Source of the DNA: Streptomyces sp. NRRL S-1022 | GTDB taxonomy: Bacteria > Actinomycetota > Actinomycetes > Streptomycetales > Streptomycetaceae | Length of the DNA: 64,000 nucleotides | Reading direction: 5' to 3' | NCBI RefSeq assembly: GCF_000720135.1 | Contig: NZ_JOIU01000029.1 | Span: 1 to 64,000 of the forward strand | Shown: piece by piece, positions 32,715 through 42,637 of the stretch | Numbering within the stretch: the stretch's first letter is position 1 | Layout: each line of letters opens with the position of its first letter | Translations under genes and position numbers: made by a program | Notes under the pieces: generated by a model | What the model saw: only the letters and a program-made list of their open reading frames with translations | Told to the model about the DNA's origin: nothing | Database searches by the model: none

Positions 32715-34154
32715 ATGGGGATAGTCGCCGGCTTGGACAGCTCACCGGAGTTCACGCGCATCGTGGTCTGTGACGCAGACACCGGTGCCGTCATACGGCA
32801 GGGGTATGCCCCGCACCCGGTGGAGGGGCGCCCGAGCGATGTCGACCCCCAGGCGTGGCTGCTCTCGCTCGGCGAGGCCGCCGGCGGCGGCCTGCTGGAG
32901 GGCGTCCAGGCCATCGGGGTGTCGGCGCAGCAGAACGCGGTGGTCCCGCTGGACGCCCAGGGCAACACCGTCCGCCCCGCCCTGGTCGGCGGCGACAAGC
33001 GCGCCCAGGTCGCGGCGGCCGACCTCGTGGACGCGCTCGGCGGCAGGGAGGCCTGGGCGCAGGCGGTCGGCTGCGTCCCGCAGGCGGCCCAGCCGGTCAC
33101 CAAGCTGCGCTGGCTCGCGAAGAACGAGCCGGAGAACGCGCTGCGCACGGCCGTCCTGCTGCAGGCCCACGACTGGCTGGTCTGGCAGCTGCTCGGCCGC
33201 CCGCTGCGCAGGACCACCGACCGCGGCGGGGCCTCCGGCACCGGGTACTGGTCAGCCGCCACCGGCGGCTACCGGCCCGACCTGGTCGAGCTGGCGCTCG
33301 GCCACCAGGCGGTGCTCCCGGAGGTGATCGGCCCGTCGGACGCGGCCGGTACCACCCCGGAGGGCCTGCTGATCTCCGCCGGCACCGGGGAGACCATGGC
33401 CGCCGCGTTCGGGCTCGGGATCGGGCTCGGGGACGCGGTGGTGTCCCTCGGCGCGTCCGGCTCCGTGATGGCCGTGCACCCGGAGGCGCTCGCCGACCAG
33501 TCCGGGATGATCACCTCGCTCGCCGACGCCACCGGCATGCACCTGCCGGTCGTCACCACCCTGAACGCCGTACGCGCCCTGCGCGGCACCGCCGAACTGC
33601 TCGGGCTGCCGGACCTGGAGAGCCTGTCGGACCTGGCGATGAAGTCCACGCCGGGGGCGCACGGGCTGGTGCTGCTGCCCTATCTGGAGGGTGAGCGGAC
33701 GCCGAACCTGCCGCACACCGCGGGGACCCTCGCCGGACTGCGGCGGGAGTCGATGAAGCCCGAGCACCTGGCGCGGGCCGCGTTCGAGGGCATGCTGTGC
33801 GGGCTCGCCGACGCGCTGGACGTGCTGCGCGGGCGGGGCGTGGAGGTGCGCCGGATCTTCCTGCTCGGCCCGGCCGCCGAACTGTCCGCCGTGCAGGCCT
33901 CGGCGCCCTCCCTGTTCGGCGCGCAGGTCGTCGTACCGCAGCCCGCGGACTACACGGCGATCGGCGCGGCCCGGCAGGCGGCCTGGGCGCTCGGTGTGTC
34001 GCAGGGCACACTCGATCCGCGCAACCCGCCGGCGTGGCAGGGCGCGGCGGCACAGGTGCTGGAGCCGGGTGAGGAGCTTGCCGTGGGACAGGCGGTGCGG
34101 CAGCAGTTCACCGCGGTGCGCGAGCAGACCCATCCGGGCGCGTTCCGCCCCTGA
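32715..34154 (+). CDS. FGGY-family carbohydrate kinase (xylulokinase-like)
   Basis: A 479-residue sugar kinase of the hexokinase/actin fold. N-terminal domain: IVAGLDSSPEFTRIVVCDAD (phosphate loop 1), VQAIGVSAQQNAVVPLD (substrate region). The central TTDRGGASGTGYWS and C-terminal VVSLGASGSVMAV (phosphate loop 2), VLLPYLEGERTPNLPHTAG and AAFEGMLCGLADALDVL are typical of xylulokinases. The expected catalytic Asp lies in ALVGGDKRAQ-like context and is shifted from the usual WxDxR, so the substrate is not secure. It is monocistronic, ATG 32715 with a weak ribosome binding site. No xylose isomerase gene is nearby. Confidence 0.82.
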   Translation: MGIVAGLDSSPEFTRIVVCDADTGAVIRQGYAPHPVEGRPSDVDPQAWLLSLGEAAGGGLLEGVQAIGVSAQQNAVVPLDAQGNTVRPALVGGDKRAQVAAADLVDALGGREAWAQAVGCVPQAAQPVTKLRWLAKNEPENALRTAVLLQAHDWLVWQLLGRPLRRTTDRGGASGTGYWSAATGGYRPDLVELALGHQAVLPEVIGPSDAAGTTPEGLLISAGTGETMAAAFGLGIGLGDAVVSLGASGSVMAVHPEALADQSGMITSLADATGMHLPVVTTLNAVRALRGTAELLGLPDLESLSDLAMKSTPGAHGLVLLPYLEGERTPNLPHTAGTLAGLRRESMKPEHLARAAFEGMLCGLADALDVLRGRGVEVRRIFLLGPAAELSAVQASAPSLFGAQVVVPQPADYTAIGAARQAAWALGVSQGTLDPRNPPAWQGAAAQVLEPGEELAVGQAVRQQFTAVREQTHPGAFRP

Positions 34155-34256
34155 ACCCGGTGAGGTTAATCGGTTGGGGTAACGCCGGTGGAGTGCACGA
34201 CGATAGGGGCCAAGGGCAACCGACCAGCCCCTGTCGCCGACTCCGAGAGACGTAGC

Positions 34257-35990
34257 GTGCTCATACGACTTCTGCGGACCTATCTCAGGCCCTACAAGAA
34301 ACCCATCGCTCTCCTGGTGGCGCTGCAGTTCCTGCAGACCTGCGCCACCCTCTACCTGCCCACTCTGAACGCGGACATCATCGACAACGGTGTCGTGAAG
34401 GGTGACACGGGTTACATCCTGACCTCCGGCGCCCTGATGATCGGCATCTCGCTGGCCCAGGTGGTGTGCAGCATCGGTGCCGTCTACTACGGCGCCCGGA
34501 CCGCCTCCGCGCTCGGCCGGGACGTGCGCGGGGCCGTCTTCGACCGGGTCCAGTCCTTCTCCGCGCGTGAGGTGGGTCACTTCGGGGCGCCCTCGCTCAT
34601 CACCCGTACGACGAACGACGTGCAGCAGGTCCAGATGCTGGCCCTGCTGACGTTCACCCTGATGGTGTCGGCGCCCATCATGTGTGTCGGCGGGATCGTG
34701 CTGGCGCTCGGTCTGGACGTACCGCTGTCGGGGGTGCTGGTCGCGGTGGTGCCGGTGCTCGGCATCTCCGTCACGCTGATCGTGCGCCGGCTGCGGCCGC
34801 TGTTCCGGTCGATGCAGGTGCGGCTGGACACGGTGAACCGGGTGCTGCGCGAGCAGATCACCGGCAACCGGGTGATCCGCGCCTTCGTCCGGGACGAGTA
34901 CGAGCAGGGCCGGTTCGGCGGCGCCAACGCCGAGCTGACCGAGATGCAGCTGGCCACCGGCCGGATGCTCGCCCTGATGTTCCCGATCGTCATGACGGTG
35001 GTGAACGTGTCGTCCATCGCGGTGGTGTGGTTCGGCGCCCACCGGATCGACAGCGGCCAGATGGCCATCGGCGACCTCACCGCGTTCCTCGCCTACCTGA
35101 TGCAGATCGTCATGTCCGTGATGATGGCCACCTTCATGTTCATGATGGTGCCGCGCGCGGAGGTGTGCGCCGAGCGCATCCAGGAGGTCATGGACACCGA
35201 TTCCAGCGTCGTACCGCCCGCGGCCCCCGTCACCGAGCTGCGCGCGCACGGGCACCTGGAGATCCGGGGCGCGGGCTTCCGCTATCCGGGTGCCGAGGAG
35301 CCGGTGCTGAAGTCCATCGGCCTGGTGGCCCGGCCGGGCGAGACCACGGCCGTGATCGGCTCCACCGGCAGCGGCAAGTCGACGCTGCTCGGACTCGTCC
35401 CCCGGCTGTTCGACGCCACCGAGGGCGAGGTCCTGGTGAACGGCGTGGACGTCCGCGAGGTCGACCCGGAGCTGCTGGCCGCCACGGTGGGCCTGGTGCC
35501 GCAGAAGCCGTACCTGTTCGCCGGCACCGTCGCCACCAACCTGCGCTACGGCAACCCGGACGCCACCGACGAGGAGCTGTGGCACGCGCTGGAGGTGGCG
35601 CAGGCCAGGAACTTCGTGAGCGGGCTGGAGGGCGGCCTGGACGCGCCGATCGCGCAGGGCGGCACCAACGTCTCCGGCGGTCAGCGGCAGCGGCTCGCCA
35701 TCGCCCGCACCCTGGTGCAGCGCCCGGAGATCTACCTCTTCGACGACTCCTTCTCCGCGCTGGACTACGCCACCGACGCGGCCCTGCGCGCCGCGCTCGG
35801 CCGGGAGACCGCCGAGGCGACCGTCGTCATCGTCGCCCAGCGGGTGGCGACCATCCGGGACGCGGACCGGATCATCGTGCTCGACGAGGGCCGCGTGGTC
35901 GGCTCCGGCCGGCACGCCGAGCTGATGGCGTCCAACGAGACCTACCGGGAGATCGTGCTCTCCCAGCTGACGGAAGCGGAGGCCGCCTGA
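34257..35990 (+). CDS. ABC exporter half-transporter with degenerate Walker B
   Basis: A 577-residue type IV ABC protein. I chose GTG 34257 (MLIRLLRTYLRPYKK) since it fits the family start; an upstream GTG at 34188 adds 23 unlikely residues. Six membrane spans fill residues 15-300. The nucleotide domain has Walker A IGSTGSGKST, signature NVSGGQRQRL and Walker B IYLFDDSFSALD, where the catalytic glutamate is Asp. This is the non-catalytic-site pattern of heterodimeric exporters such as TM287/288 and BmrCD. The stop overlaps the next ABC gene (TGATG), its partner. The exported substrate is unknown (drug or lipid likely). Confidence 0.92.
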   Translation: MLIRLLRTYLRPYKKPIALLVALQFLQTCATLYLPTLNADIIDNGVVKGDTGYILTSGALMIGISLAQVVCSIGAVYYGARTASALGRDVRGAVFDRVQSFSAREVGHFGAPSLITRTTNDVQQVQMLALLTFTLMVSAPIMCVGGIVLALGLDVPLSGVLVAVVPVLGISVTLIVRRLRPLFRSMQVRLDTVNRVLREQITGNRVIRAFVRDEYEQGRFGGANAELTEMQLATGRMLALMFPIVMTVVNVSSIAVVWFGAHRIDSGQMAIGDLTAFLAYLMQIVMSVMMATFMFMMVPRAEVCAERIQEVMDTDSSVVPPAAPVTELRAHGHLEIRGAGFRYPGAEEPVLKSIGLVARPGETTAVIGSTGSGKSTLLGLVPRLFDATEGEVLVNGVDVREVDPELLAATVGLVPQKPYLFAGTVATNLRYGNPDATDEELWHALEVAQARNFVSGLEGGLDAPIAQGGTNVSGGQRQRLAIARTLVQRPEIYLFDDSFSALDYATDAALRAALGRETAEATVVIVAQRVATIRDADRIIVLDEGRVVGSGRHAELMASNETYREIVLSQLTEAEAA

Positions 35991-37918
35991 TGGCCGGGCC
36001 CATGGGACGCATGATGGCCGGGGGCGGCCCCGACCAGCGCTCGATGGACTTCAAGGGGTCGGGCAAACGGCTCGTCACCCAGTTCAAACCGGAACGGCTC
36101 ACGATCTACGGCCTGCTGCTCTGCGTGCTCGTCAGCGTGGGCCTCAACGTGATCGGCCCGAAGATCCTCGGCCGGGCCACCGACCTGGTGTTCGCCGGCA
36201 TCATCGGCCGGCGGATGCCGGACGGCGCCACCAAGCAGCAGGTGCTCGACTCCATGCGCGAGCGCGGCCAGGGCCGGATCGCGGACATGCTGAAGGGCAC
36301 CGACTTCACGCCGGGCAAGGGCATCGACTTCGATGCCGTCGGCAGCGTCCTGCTGCTGGCGCTCGGCACGTTCCTGGTCGCCGGTCTGCTGATGGCGATC
36401 GCGACCCGGCTGGTGAACCGGGCCGTGAACCGCACGATGTACCGGCTGCGGGAGGACGTGCAGACGAAGCTGTCGCGGCTGCCGCTGTCGTACTTCGACA
36501 AGCGCCAGCGCGGTGAGGTGCTGTCCCGGGCGACGAACGACATCGACAACGTCGGGCAGACGCTCCAGCAGTCGATGGGCCAGCTGATCAACTCGGTGCT
36601 GACCGTCATCGGCGTGCTGGCGATGATGTTCTGGGTGTCCTGGCTGCTGGCGCTGGTCGCGCTCGTGACCGTGCCGCTGTCGTTCGTGGTGGCCACCCGG
36701 GTCGGCAAGCGGTCGCAGCCGCACTTCGTGCAGCAGTGGCGCTCCACCGGCAAGCTGAACGCGCACATCGAGGAGATGTACACCGGGCACACCCTGGTGA
36801 AGGTGTTCGGCCGGCAGCAGGAGTCGGCGCAGCAGTTCGCCGAGCAGAACCAGGCGCTGTACGAGGCCGCGTTCAAGGCGCAGTTCAACAGCGGTGTCAT
36901 GCAGCCGCTGATGATGTTCGTGTCGAACCTGAACTACGTGCTGGTGGCGGTCGTCGGCGGACTGCGGGTCGCGTCCGGCGCGCTGTCCATCGGTGACGTG
37001 CAGGCCTTCATCCAGTACTCGCGGCAGTTCTCGACGCCGCTGACCCAGATCGCGTCGATGGCCAACCTGGTGCAGTCCGGTGTCGCCTCGGCCGAGCGGA
37101 TCTTCGAACTCCTGGACGCGGAGGAGCAGGAGGCGGATCCGGTGCCGGGCGAGCGGCCGGAGGAACTGCGCGGCCGGGTGCGGCTGGAGCACGTGTCGTT
37201 CCGGTACGAGCCGGAGAAGCCGCTGATCGAGGATCTGTCGCTCACGGTGGAACCGGGGCACACGGTGGCGATCGTCGGCCCGACCGGCGCGGGCAAGACC
37301 ACGCTGGTCAACCTGTTGATGCGGTTCTACGACGTGTCGGGCGGCCGGATCACCCTCGACGGGGTCGACATCCGCGGCATGACCCGGGACGAACTCCGGT
37401 CCGGGATCGGCATGGTGCTCCAGGACACCTGGCTGTTCGGCGGCACCATCGCGGAGAACATCGCGTACGGCGCCTCGCGCGAGGTCACGCGCGGCGAGAT
37501 CGAGGAGGCGGCACGGGCGGCGCACGCGGACCGCTTCATCCGTACGCTGCCCGACGGGTACGACACCGTGATCGACGACGAGGGCACGGGCGTCAGCGCC
37601 GGTGAGAAGCAGCTGATCACCATCGCGCGGGCGTTCCTGTCCGACCCGGTGATCCTGGTGCTGGACGAGGCGACGAGCTCGGTCGACACCCGTACCGAGG
37701 TGCTGATCCAGAAGGCGATGGCCAAACTGGCCGCGGGCCGCACGTCGTTCGTGATCGCGCACCGGCTGTCGACCATCCGCGACGCCGACACCATCCTCGT
37801 GATGGAGAACGGCTCCATCGTGGAACAGGGCGCGCACGCCGAGCTGTTGGCGGCGGACGGAGCCTACGCCCGGCTGTACAAGGCGCAGTTCGCCCAGGCC
37901 GTGGCCGAGGTGGACTGA
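35990..37918 (+). CDS. ABC exporter half-transporter, catalytic partner
   Basis: A 642-residue ABC protein whose ATG overlaps the previous stop. It begins with a flexible Gly/Met-rich N-terminus (MAGPMGRMMAGGGPDQ), six membrane spans with a roughly 60-residue periplasm-side insertion after the first (RRMPDGATKQQVL, LKGTDFTPGKGIDF), and a nucleotide domain: Walker A VGPTGAGKTT, signature GVSAGEKQL (deviating from LSGGQ), Walker B ILVLDEATSSVD with catalytic Glu, and H-loop IAHRLST. With the degenerate upstream partner it forms an asymmetric heterodimer with one consensus ATP site. Confidence 0.93.
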   Translation: MAGPMGRMMAGGGPDQRSMDFKGSGKRLVTQFKPERLTIYGLLLCVLVSVGLNVIGPKILGRATDLVFAGIIGRRMPDGATKQQVLDSMRERGQGRIADMLKGTDFTPGKGIDFDAVGSVLLLALGTFLVAGLLMAIATRLVNRAVNRTMYRLREDVQTKLSRLPLSYFDKRQRGEVLSRATNDIDNVGQTLQQSMGQLINSVLTVIGVLAMMFWVSWLLALVALVTVPLSFVVATRVGKRSQPHFVQQWRSTGKLNAHIEEMYTGHTLVKVFGRQQESAQQFAEQNQALYEAAFKAQFNSGVMQPLMMFVSNLNYVLVAVVGGLRVASGALSIGDVQAFIQYSRQFSTPLTQIASMANLVQSGVASAERIFELLDAEEQEADPVPGERPEELRGRVRLEHVSFRYEPEKPLIEDLSLTVEPGHTVAIVGPTGAGKTTLVNLLMRFYDVSGGRITLDGVDIRGMTRDELRSGIGMVLQDTWLFGGTIAENIAYGASREVTRGEIEEAARAAHADRFIRTLPDGYDTVIDDEGTGVSAGEKQLITIARAFLSDPVILVLDEATSSVDTRTEVLIQKAMAKLAAGRTSFVIAHRLSTIRDADTILVMENGSIVEQGAHAELLAADGAYARLYKAQFAQAVAEVD

Positions 37919-37924
37919 ACGCCG

Positions 37925-37949
37925 GGGGCCGCCGCACGGCGGCGGCCCC
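37925..37949. terminator. Bidirectional terminator hairpin
   Basis: A perfect 10-bp stem (ggggccgccg at 37925-37934, cggcggcccc at 37940-37949, loop cacgg) fills the 31-bp gap between the convergent ABC and sigma factor genes. Confidence 0.75.
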
Positions 37950-39074
37950 TCAGTCCAGGTAACCCCTCAGCTGGTCCGCGAACGCGTGGTCGCGGAGCTT
38001 GTTGAGGGTCTTGGACTCGATCTGCCGTATCCGCTCCCGGGTCACGCCGAAGATGCGGCCGATCTCCTCCAGTGTGCGCGGGCGGCCGTCGGCCAGGCCG
38101 TACCGGAGCTGGACGACCTTCCGCTCGCGCTCCCCCAGCGTGGACAGCACGGCTTCCAGGTGCTCGCGCAGCAGCAGGAACGCGGCCGACTCCACGGGGC
38201 TCGCGGCGTCGCCGTCCTCGATGAGGTCACCGAGGGCGACGTCGTCCTCCTCGCCGACCGGGGCGTGCAGCGACACCGGTTCCTGGGCGAGGCGCAGCAC
38301 CTCGCCGACCCGCTCGGGCGGCAGGTCCAGGTGGGCGCCGACCTCCTCGGCGGTCGGCTCGTAGCCGCGCTCCTGGAGCATCCGGCGCTGGACGCGGACG
38401 ACCCGGTTGATCAGCTCCACGACGTGGACGGGGACGCGGATGGTGCGGGCCTGGTCGGCCAGCGCCCGGCTCATGGCCTGCCGGATCCACCAGGTGGCGT
38501 AGGTGGAGAACTTGTAGCCGCGCGCGTAGTCGAACTTCTCCACGGCCCGGATGAGCCCGAGGTTTCCCTCCTGGACCAGGTCGAGCATGGTCAGCCCGCG
38601 GCCGACGTACCGTTTGGCCACGGAGACGACCAGCCGCAGGTTGGCCTCGATGAGCCGGCGCTTGGCGACGCGGCCCATGACGACGAGCCGGTCCAGGTCG
38701 AGCGCCAGCTCGCTGTCCAGGTCGGGGGTGCTGCCCAGCTTCTCCTCCGCGAACAGGCCGGCCTCCACGCGGCGGGCGAGTTCCACCTCCTCGGCGGCGG
38801 TGAGCAGCGGGATACGGCCGATCTCGCGCAGGTACTGGCGGAACAGGTCGGCGGAGGGGCCGCCGGACTCGGCCCGGGCGGGGACCGGCACCTCGACGGG
38901 TTCCGCGGGTTCGTCCACGAGCGCGTCGGCGGGCGGTTCCGCCTCGGGATGCAGGGCGGCACGGCTCTGCGGGGGCACGGCCACGAGGACGTCCGTCTCC
39001 GCGTCCGGCTCGTCCGCGGTGGTGCTGGTGGCGCTGGTGCTGTCGGCGTTCTGGGTGAGGGTCCGGGTCTGCAC
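37950..39074 (-). CDS. hrdA: Group 2 sigma-70 factor HrdA-like
   Basis: A 374-residue RNA polymerase sigma factor. GTG 39072-39074 is preceded by CTGGAGG at good spacing; longer in-frame starts are possible but lack support. An acidic, low-complexity N-terminus (residues 1-80) precedes region 1.2 ([20 protein letters not shown]), region 2 ([48 protein letters not shown]), region 3 ([16 protein letters not shown]) and region 4.2 ([20 protein letters not shown]). Regions 2.4 and 4.2 are those of principal-type sigma factors, so it should read standard -35/-10 promoters. It lies downstream of dnaG on the same strand, as SCO2465 (hrdA) does in S. coelicolor from memory. The gap of 242 bp suggests its own promoter. 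Confidence 0.88.
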   Translation of the reverse strand: MQTRTLTQNADSTSATSTTADEPDAETDVLVAVPPQSRAALHPEAEPPADALVDEPAEPVEVPVPARAESGGPSADLFRQYLREIGRIPLLTAAEEVELARRVEAGLFAEEKLGSTPDLDSELALDLDRLVVMGRVAKRRLIEANLRLVVSVAKRYVGRGLTMLDLVQEGNLGLIRAVEKFDYARGYKFSTYATWWIRQAMSRALADQARTIRVPVHVVELINRVVRVQRRMLQERGYEPTAEEVGAHLDLPPERVGEVLRLAQEPVSLHAPVGEEDDVALGDLIEDGDAASPVESAAFLLLREHLEAVLSTLGERERKVVQLRYGLADGRPRTLEEIGRIFGVTRERIRQIESKTLNKLRDHAFADQLRGYLD

Positions 39075-39316
39075 GGGGGCGACCTCCAGGATGATCGCTG
39101 CTGAAGGTGAGCGGCAGCGTGCGCTCCGAGGCTCGGGCACCGCCCCCAGTGTGGAGTACGACACAACTCCGCCACGAGGGTCGTGCGGTGACTTTTTGCG
39201 TCCGTTCCGTCACCGGCCGGTGATGCGTCCCGGTGGACTATGCGACGGGCAACTGCGGGCCGTCCGGTCCGGGCGACGAGGTCGCGGCTTCAGGCGATCA
39301 CCGCCCGCCGGCCCCG

Positions 39317-41221
39317 CTACAGCGCCTCCGCGCCCCGTACGCGCAGGGCCTGGTCGTACTGCTGGAGGACCCACAGTTCGTTCTGTACGGCGGCCAGCTG
39401 GGCGGGGTCGCCGGTGGTGGCCAGGCGGGTCATCTGGGACTGGATGTCGCGGATGCGGCGCTCGACGGCGCGGCGGCGGATCTGGACGAGGACCGTACCG
39501 GCGTAGGTCTCGTCCACCGTGCGGCGCAGGATCGGTTCGACGGCCAGCTCGGTGACCATCGCGCGGACCGTGTCGTCCGGTGCGGCCTCGCGGACGCGGA
39601 CCAGGTACTCCTGCGGGTCCGGGACGCCGTACTCGGCGCCGCCCGCCTCCGCGACGGCCCGGCGTACGGCCGCGTAGGGCGGGGCCGTGAACTCGTCCAC
39701 GCCGTAGGCGTCGAAGGCCGGGGAGACCAGCTCGGGGCGCTGGAGGGCGAGTTTGAGCAGTTCGCGTTCGGCGGCGAAGACGGGGTTGCGCAGGGTCAGT
39801 GCCGGGCCGGAGCCGGCGGGGCGCGGCGCCTCGGTCCACTGGTGCTGGGCCTGCCGGGAGCGGCCCTGCTGCTGCGGGCCCTTGCCCTCGCGGTTCCAGC
39901 GGGCCAGCTGGGCGACCCGGCGGACGACGAACTGGGTGTCGAGGATGCCGAGCATGCCGGCCAGTTCGACGGCGACCTCGTGCTGGGCGCCGCTGTTCTT
40001 GATCTTGGCGACGACCGGGGCGGCCTCGTCGAGGGCGGCGGCCCGGCCGGCCGGGGTGTCCAGGTCGTACCGGCCCACGATCTGGCGGAGCGCGAACTCG
40101 AAGAGCGGGGTGCGGGGTTCGGCCAGGTCGGCGACCGCCTCGTCGCCCTTGGCCAGCCGCAGGTCGCAGGGGTCCATGCCGTCGGGCGCGATCGCGATGT
40201 AGGTCTCGGCGGCGAACTTCTGGTCGTCCTCGAAGGCGCGCAGCGCGGCCTTCTGCCCGGCCGAGTCACCGTCGAAGGTGAAGATCACGCGGGCCGAGCC
40301 GTTGTCCATCAGGAGGCGGCGGAGGATCTTGATGTGCTCGCCGCCGAAGGCCGTACCGCAGGTGGCGATGGCGGTGGTCACCCCGGCGAGGTGGCAGGCC
40401 ATGACGTCCGTGTAGCCCTCGACCACCACCGCGCGGCTGGACTTGGCGATCTCCTTCTTCGCCAGGTCGATGCCGTACAGCACCTGGCTCTTCTTGTAGA
40501 TCGCCGTGTCGGGCGTGTTGAGGTACTTGGGGCCGTTGTCCGCCTCGTACAGCTTGCGGGCGCCGAAGCCGACGACCTCGCCGCCGATGTCCCGGATGGG
40601 CCACATCAGGCGGCCCCGGAACCGGTCGATGGGTCCCCGGCGGCCCTCCTGGGACAGGCCGGAGAGGACCAGCTCCTTGTCGGTGAAGCCCTTGCCGCGC
40701 AGGTAGCGGGTGAGGTGGTCCCAGCCCTGGGGGCTGTAGCCGACGCCGAAGTGGACGGCGGCGGCCTGGTCGAAGCCGCGCTCGGCGAGGAAGATCCGGC
40801 CGGTCTCGGCCTCGGGGCTGGTGGCCAGCTGCTCGGCGTACCACTGCGCGGCGATCTTGTGGGCCTCGACCAGGCGGATGCGTTCGCCGCGCTGGTGCGC
40901 CGGGTTGTACCCGCCCTCCTCGTACCGCAGCGTGATGCCGGCCTGGGCTGCCAGCCGCTCGACCGCCTCCGAGAAGGAGAGGTGGTCCACCTTCATCACG
41001 AAGGTGATGGTGTCGCCGCCCTCCTGGCAGCCGAAGCAGTGGAAGAGTCCCTTGCTCGGGCTGACCTGGAAGGACGGCGACTTCTCGTCGTGGAACGGGC
41101 ACAGCCCCTTGAGGTTGCCGCCGCCCGCGTTGCGCAGCTGGAGGTACTCGGAGACCACGGCGTCGATCGGGACCGCGTCCCGTACCGCCTTCACGTCCTC
41201 GTCGTTGATCCGTCCTGCCAC
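39317..41221 (-). CDS. dnaG: DNA primase
   Basis: A 634-residue replication primase that makes RNA primers for Okazaki fragments. Start ATG 41219-41221 (MAGRINDEDVKAVRD). The CHC2 zinc ribbon has C41, H44, C62 and C65 (LCPFHDEKSPSF, LFHCFGCQEGGD). The RNA polymerase domain has YSPQGWDHLTRYL and VVGFGARKL, and the TOPRIM core AVVVEGYTDVMACHLAGV and ARVIFTFDGDSAGQKAAL with its acidic metal ligands. A C-terminal helicase-interaction domain (ERELLKLALQRPELV) follows. It is the third gene of a minus-strand run cbiX, dgt, ferredoxin reductase, dnaG, hrdA, and starts 47 bp after the reductase stop. Confidence 0.97.
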   Translation of the reverse strand: MAGRINDEDVKAVRDAVPIDAVVSEYLQLRNAGGGNLKGLCPFHDEKSPSFQVSPSKGLFHCFGCQEGGDTITFVMKVDHLSFSEAVERLAAQAGITLRYEEGGYNPAHQRGERIRLVEAHKIAAQWYAEQLATSPEAETGRIFLAERGFDQAAAVHFGVGYSPQGWDHLTRYLRGKGFTDKELVLSGLSQEGRRGPIDRFRGRLMWPIRDIGGEVVGFGARKLYEADNGPKYLNTPDTAIYKKSQVLYGIDLAKKEIAKSSRAVVVEGYTDVMACHLAGVTTAIATCGTAFGGEHIKILRRLLMDNGSARVIFTFDGDSAGQKAALRAFEDDQKFAAETYIAIAPDGMDPCDLRLAKGDEAVADLAEPRTPLFEFALRQIVGRYDLDTPAGRAAALDEAAPVVAKIKNSGAQHEVAVELAGMLGILDTQFVVRRVAQLARWNREGKGPQQQGRSRQAQHQWTEAPRPAGSGPALTLRNPVFAAERELLKLALQRPELVSPAFDAYGVDEFTAPPYAAVRRAVAEAGGAEYGVPDPQEYLVRVREAAPDDTVRAMVTELAVEPILRRTVDETYAGTVLVQIRRRAVERRIRDIQSQMTRLATTGDPAQLAAVQNELWVLQQYDQALRVRGAEAL

Positions 41222-41268
41222 GCGTGAATTCTACGGGGGCGCGGTGACAGTCCCGGTGCCCGCGGAGG

Positions 41269-42534
41269 TCAAGAGGTGAGGCTGCCGAGGGGGACGTGCG
41301 GGTCGGAGAGCGCCTCGACGTTCACCCGGGCCCGGGAACGGATCAGATTCTGGATGTGCTCTGTGACATCCCACACGTTCACGTTCATCCCGGCCAGCAC
41401 GCGTCCTTCCCGCACCCAGAACGCGATGAACTCCCGCTTCCCCGCGTCGCCGCGGATCACCACCTCGTCGTACGACCCCGGGGGCGCCCATCCGCTGTAC
41501 TCCATGCCCAGGTCGTACTGGTCGGTGAAGAAGTACGGCACGCGGTCGTAGACGACCTCCTGGCCGAGCATCGCGCGCGCCGCCGCCGGGCCGCCGTTCA
41601 GGGCGTTCGCCCAGTGCTCCACCCGCAGCCGGGTGTCGAAGAGGCCCAGCGGGAAGGACGCCACGTCGCCGGCCGCGTGGATGTCGGGGTCGGAGGTGCG
41701 CAGCCGTTCGTCGACGACGATGCCGCCGCCGTGCGCCCGGTCGGCGGTCTCCAGCCCCGCCGCCTCGGCGAGGGCGATCCGCGGGGCGGCGCCGATCGCC
41801 GCGAGGACGTCGTGCGCCGGGTGCTCCTCGCCGTCGTCCGTGCGGGCCGCGAGGACCATGCCGTCCTGGCCGACGATCTCGGTGAGCCGCACCCCGAAGC
41901 GGAAGCGGACGCCGTGCTCGCGGTGCAGTTCGGCGAAGACGTTGCCCAGCTCGGGGCCGAGGACGCCGTACAGCGGGGTCGGCGCCGGTTCGATCACCGT
42001 GACCTCGGCGCCGTACTCGCGGGCCGCCGCCGCGACCTCCAGGCCGATCCAGCCGGCGCCCGCGATCACCAGGTGCCCGTTGTCCCGGCCGAGGTGGTGC
42101 AGGACGCCCTTGAGGCGCTCGGCGTGCGCGAGGCGGCGCAGGTGGTGGACGCCCGCCAGGTCGGTGCCGGGGATGTCCAGGCGGCGCGGCTCGGCGCCGG
42201 TGACCAGCAGCAGCTTGTCGTAGCGGACGAGCGTGCCGTCGTCGCCGAAGCGGACCGTCTTCGCCGCGCGGTCGATGCGGTCCACGGTCTGGCCGAGGTG
42301 CAGCTCGACGTCGTTGCGCGCGTACCAGGCCGGCTCGTGCACGAAGACGCTGTCGCGCTCCTCCTTGCCGAGCAGATAGCCCTTGGACAGCGGCGGGCGC
42401 TCGTAGGGGTGGTCGCGTTCGTCGCAGATCAGTATCACCCGGCCGCTGAAGCCCTCCGCCCGGAGCGTCTCGGCCGCCTTCGCACCGGCGAGACCGCCTC
42501 CGACGATGACGAATGTCTGATCCGCGTCGACCAC
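41269..42534 (-). CDS. FAD/NAD(P)-dependent ferredoxin reductase-like protein
   Basis: A 421-residue flavoprotein. GTG 42532-42534 lies after a strong GAGGAGG site. FAD motif FVIVGGGLAGAKAAETLRAE, then HPYERPPLSKGYLLG, typical of BphA4/putidaredoxin reductases; NAD motif LVIAGAGWIGLEVAAAARE; second FAD motif DIHAAGDVASFPLG. It should pass electrons from NAD(P)H to a ferredoxin for P450s, dioxygenases or assimilatory reductases. No ferredoxin gene is adjacent. The location in a row with dnaG and dgt is probably positional rather than functional. Confidence 0.9.
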   Translation of the reverse strand: MVDADQTFVIVGGGLAGAKAAETLRAEGFSGRVILICDERDHPYERPPLSKGYLLGKEERDSVFVHEPAWYARNDVELHLGQTVDRIDRAAKTVRFGDDGTLVRYDKLLLVTGAEPRRLDIPGTDLAGVHHLRRLAHAERLKGVLHHLGRDNGHLVIAGAGWIGLEVAAAAREYGAEVTVIEPAPTPLYGVLGPELGNVFAELHREHGVRFRFGVRLTEIVGQDGMVLAARTDDGEEHPAHDVLAAIGAAPRIALAEAAGLETADRAHGGGIVVDERLRTSDPDIHAAGDVASFPLGLFDTRLRVEHWANALNGGPAAARAMLGQEVVYDRVPYFFTDQYDLGMEYSGWAPPGSYDEVVIRGDAGKREFIAFWVREGRVLAGMNVNVWDVTEHIQNLIRSRARVNVEALSDPHVPLGSLTS

Positions 42535-42637
42535 TTGATGCCTCCTCTAAGGGTGCCGCCACATGCGAGCGTCCCGCACGCAGCGTGATGCGGGAAGAGG
42601 GTGTGACCCGATCAGGCCACGGAGGGTCATGTTCCTC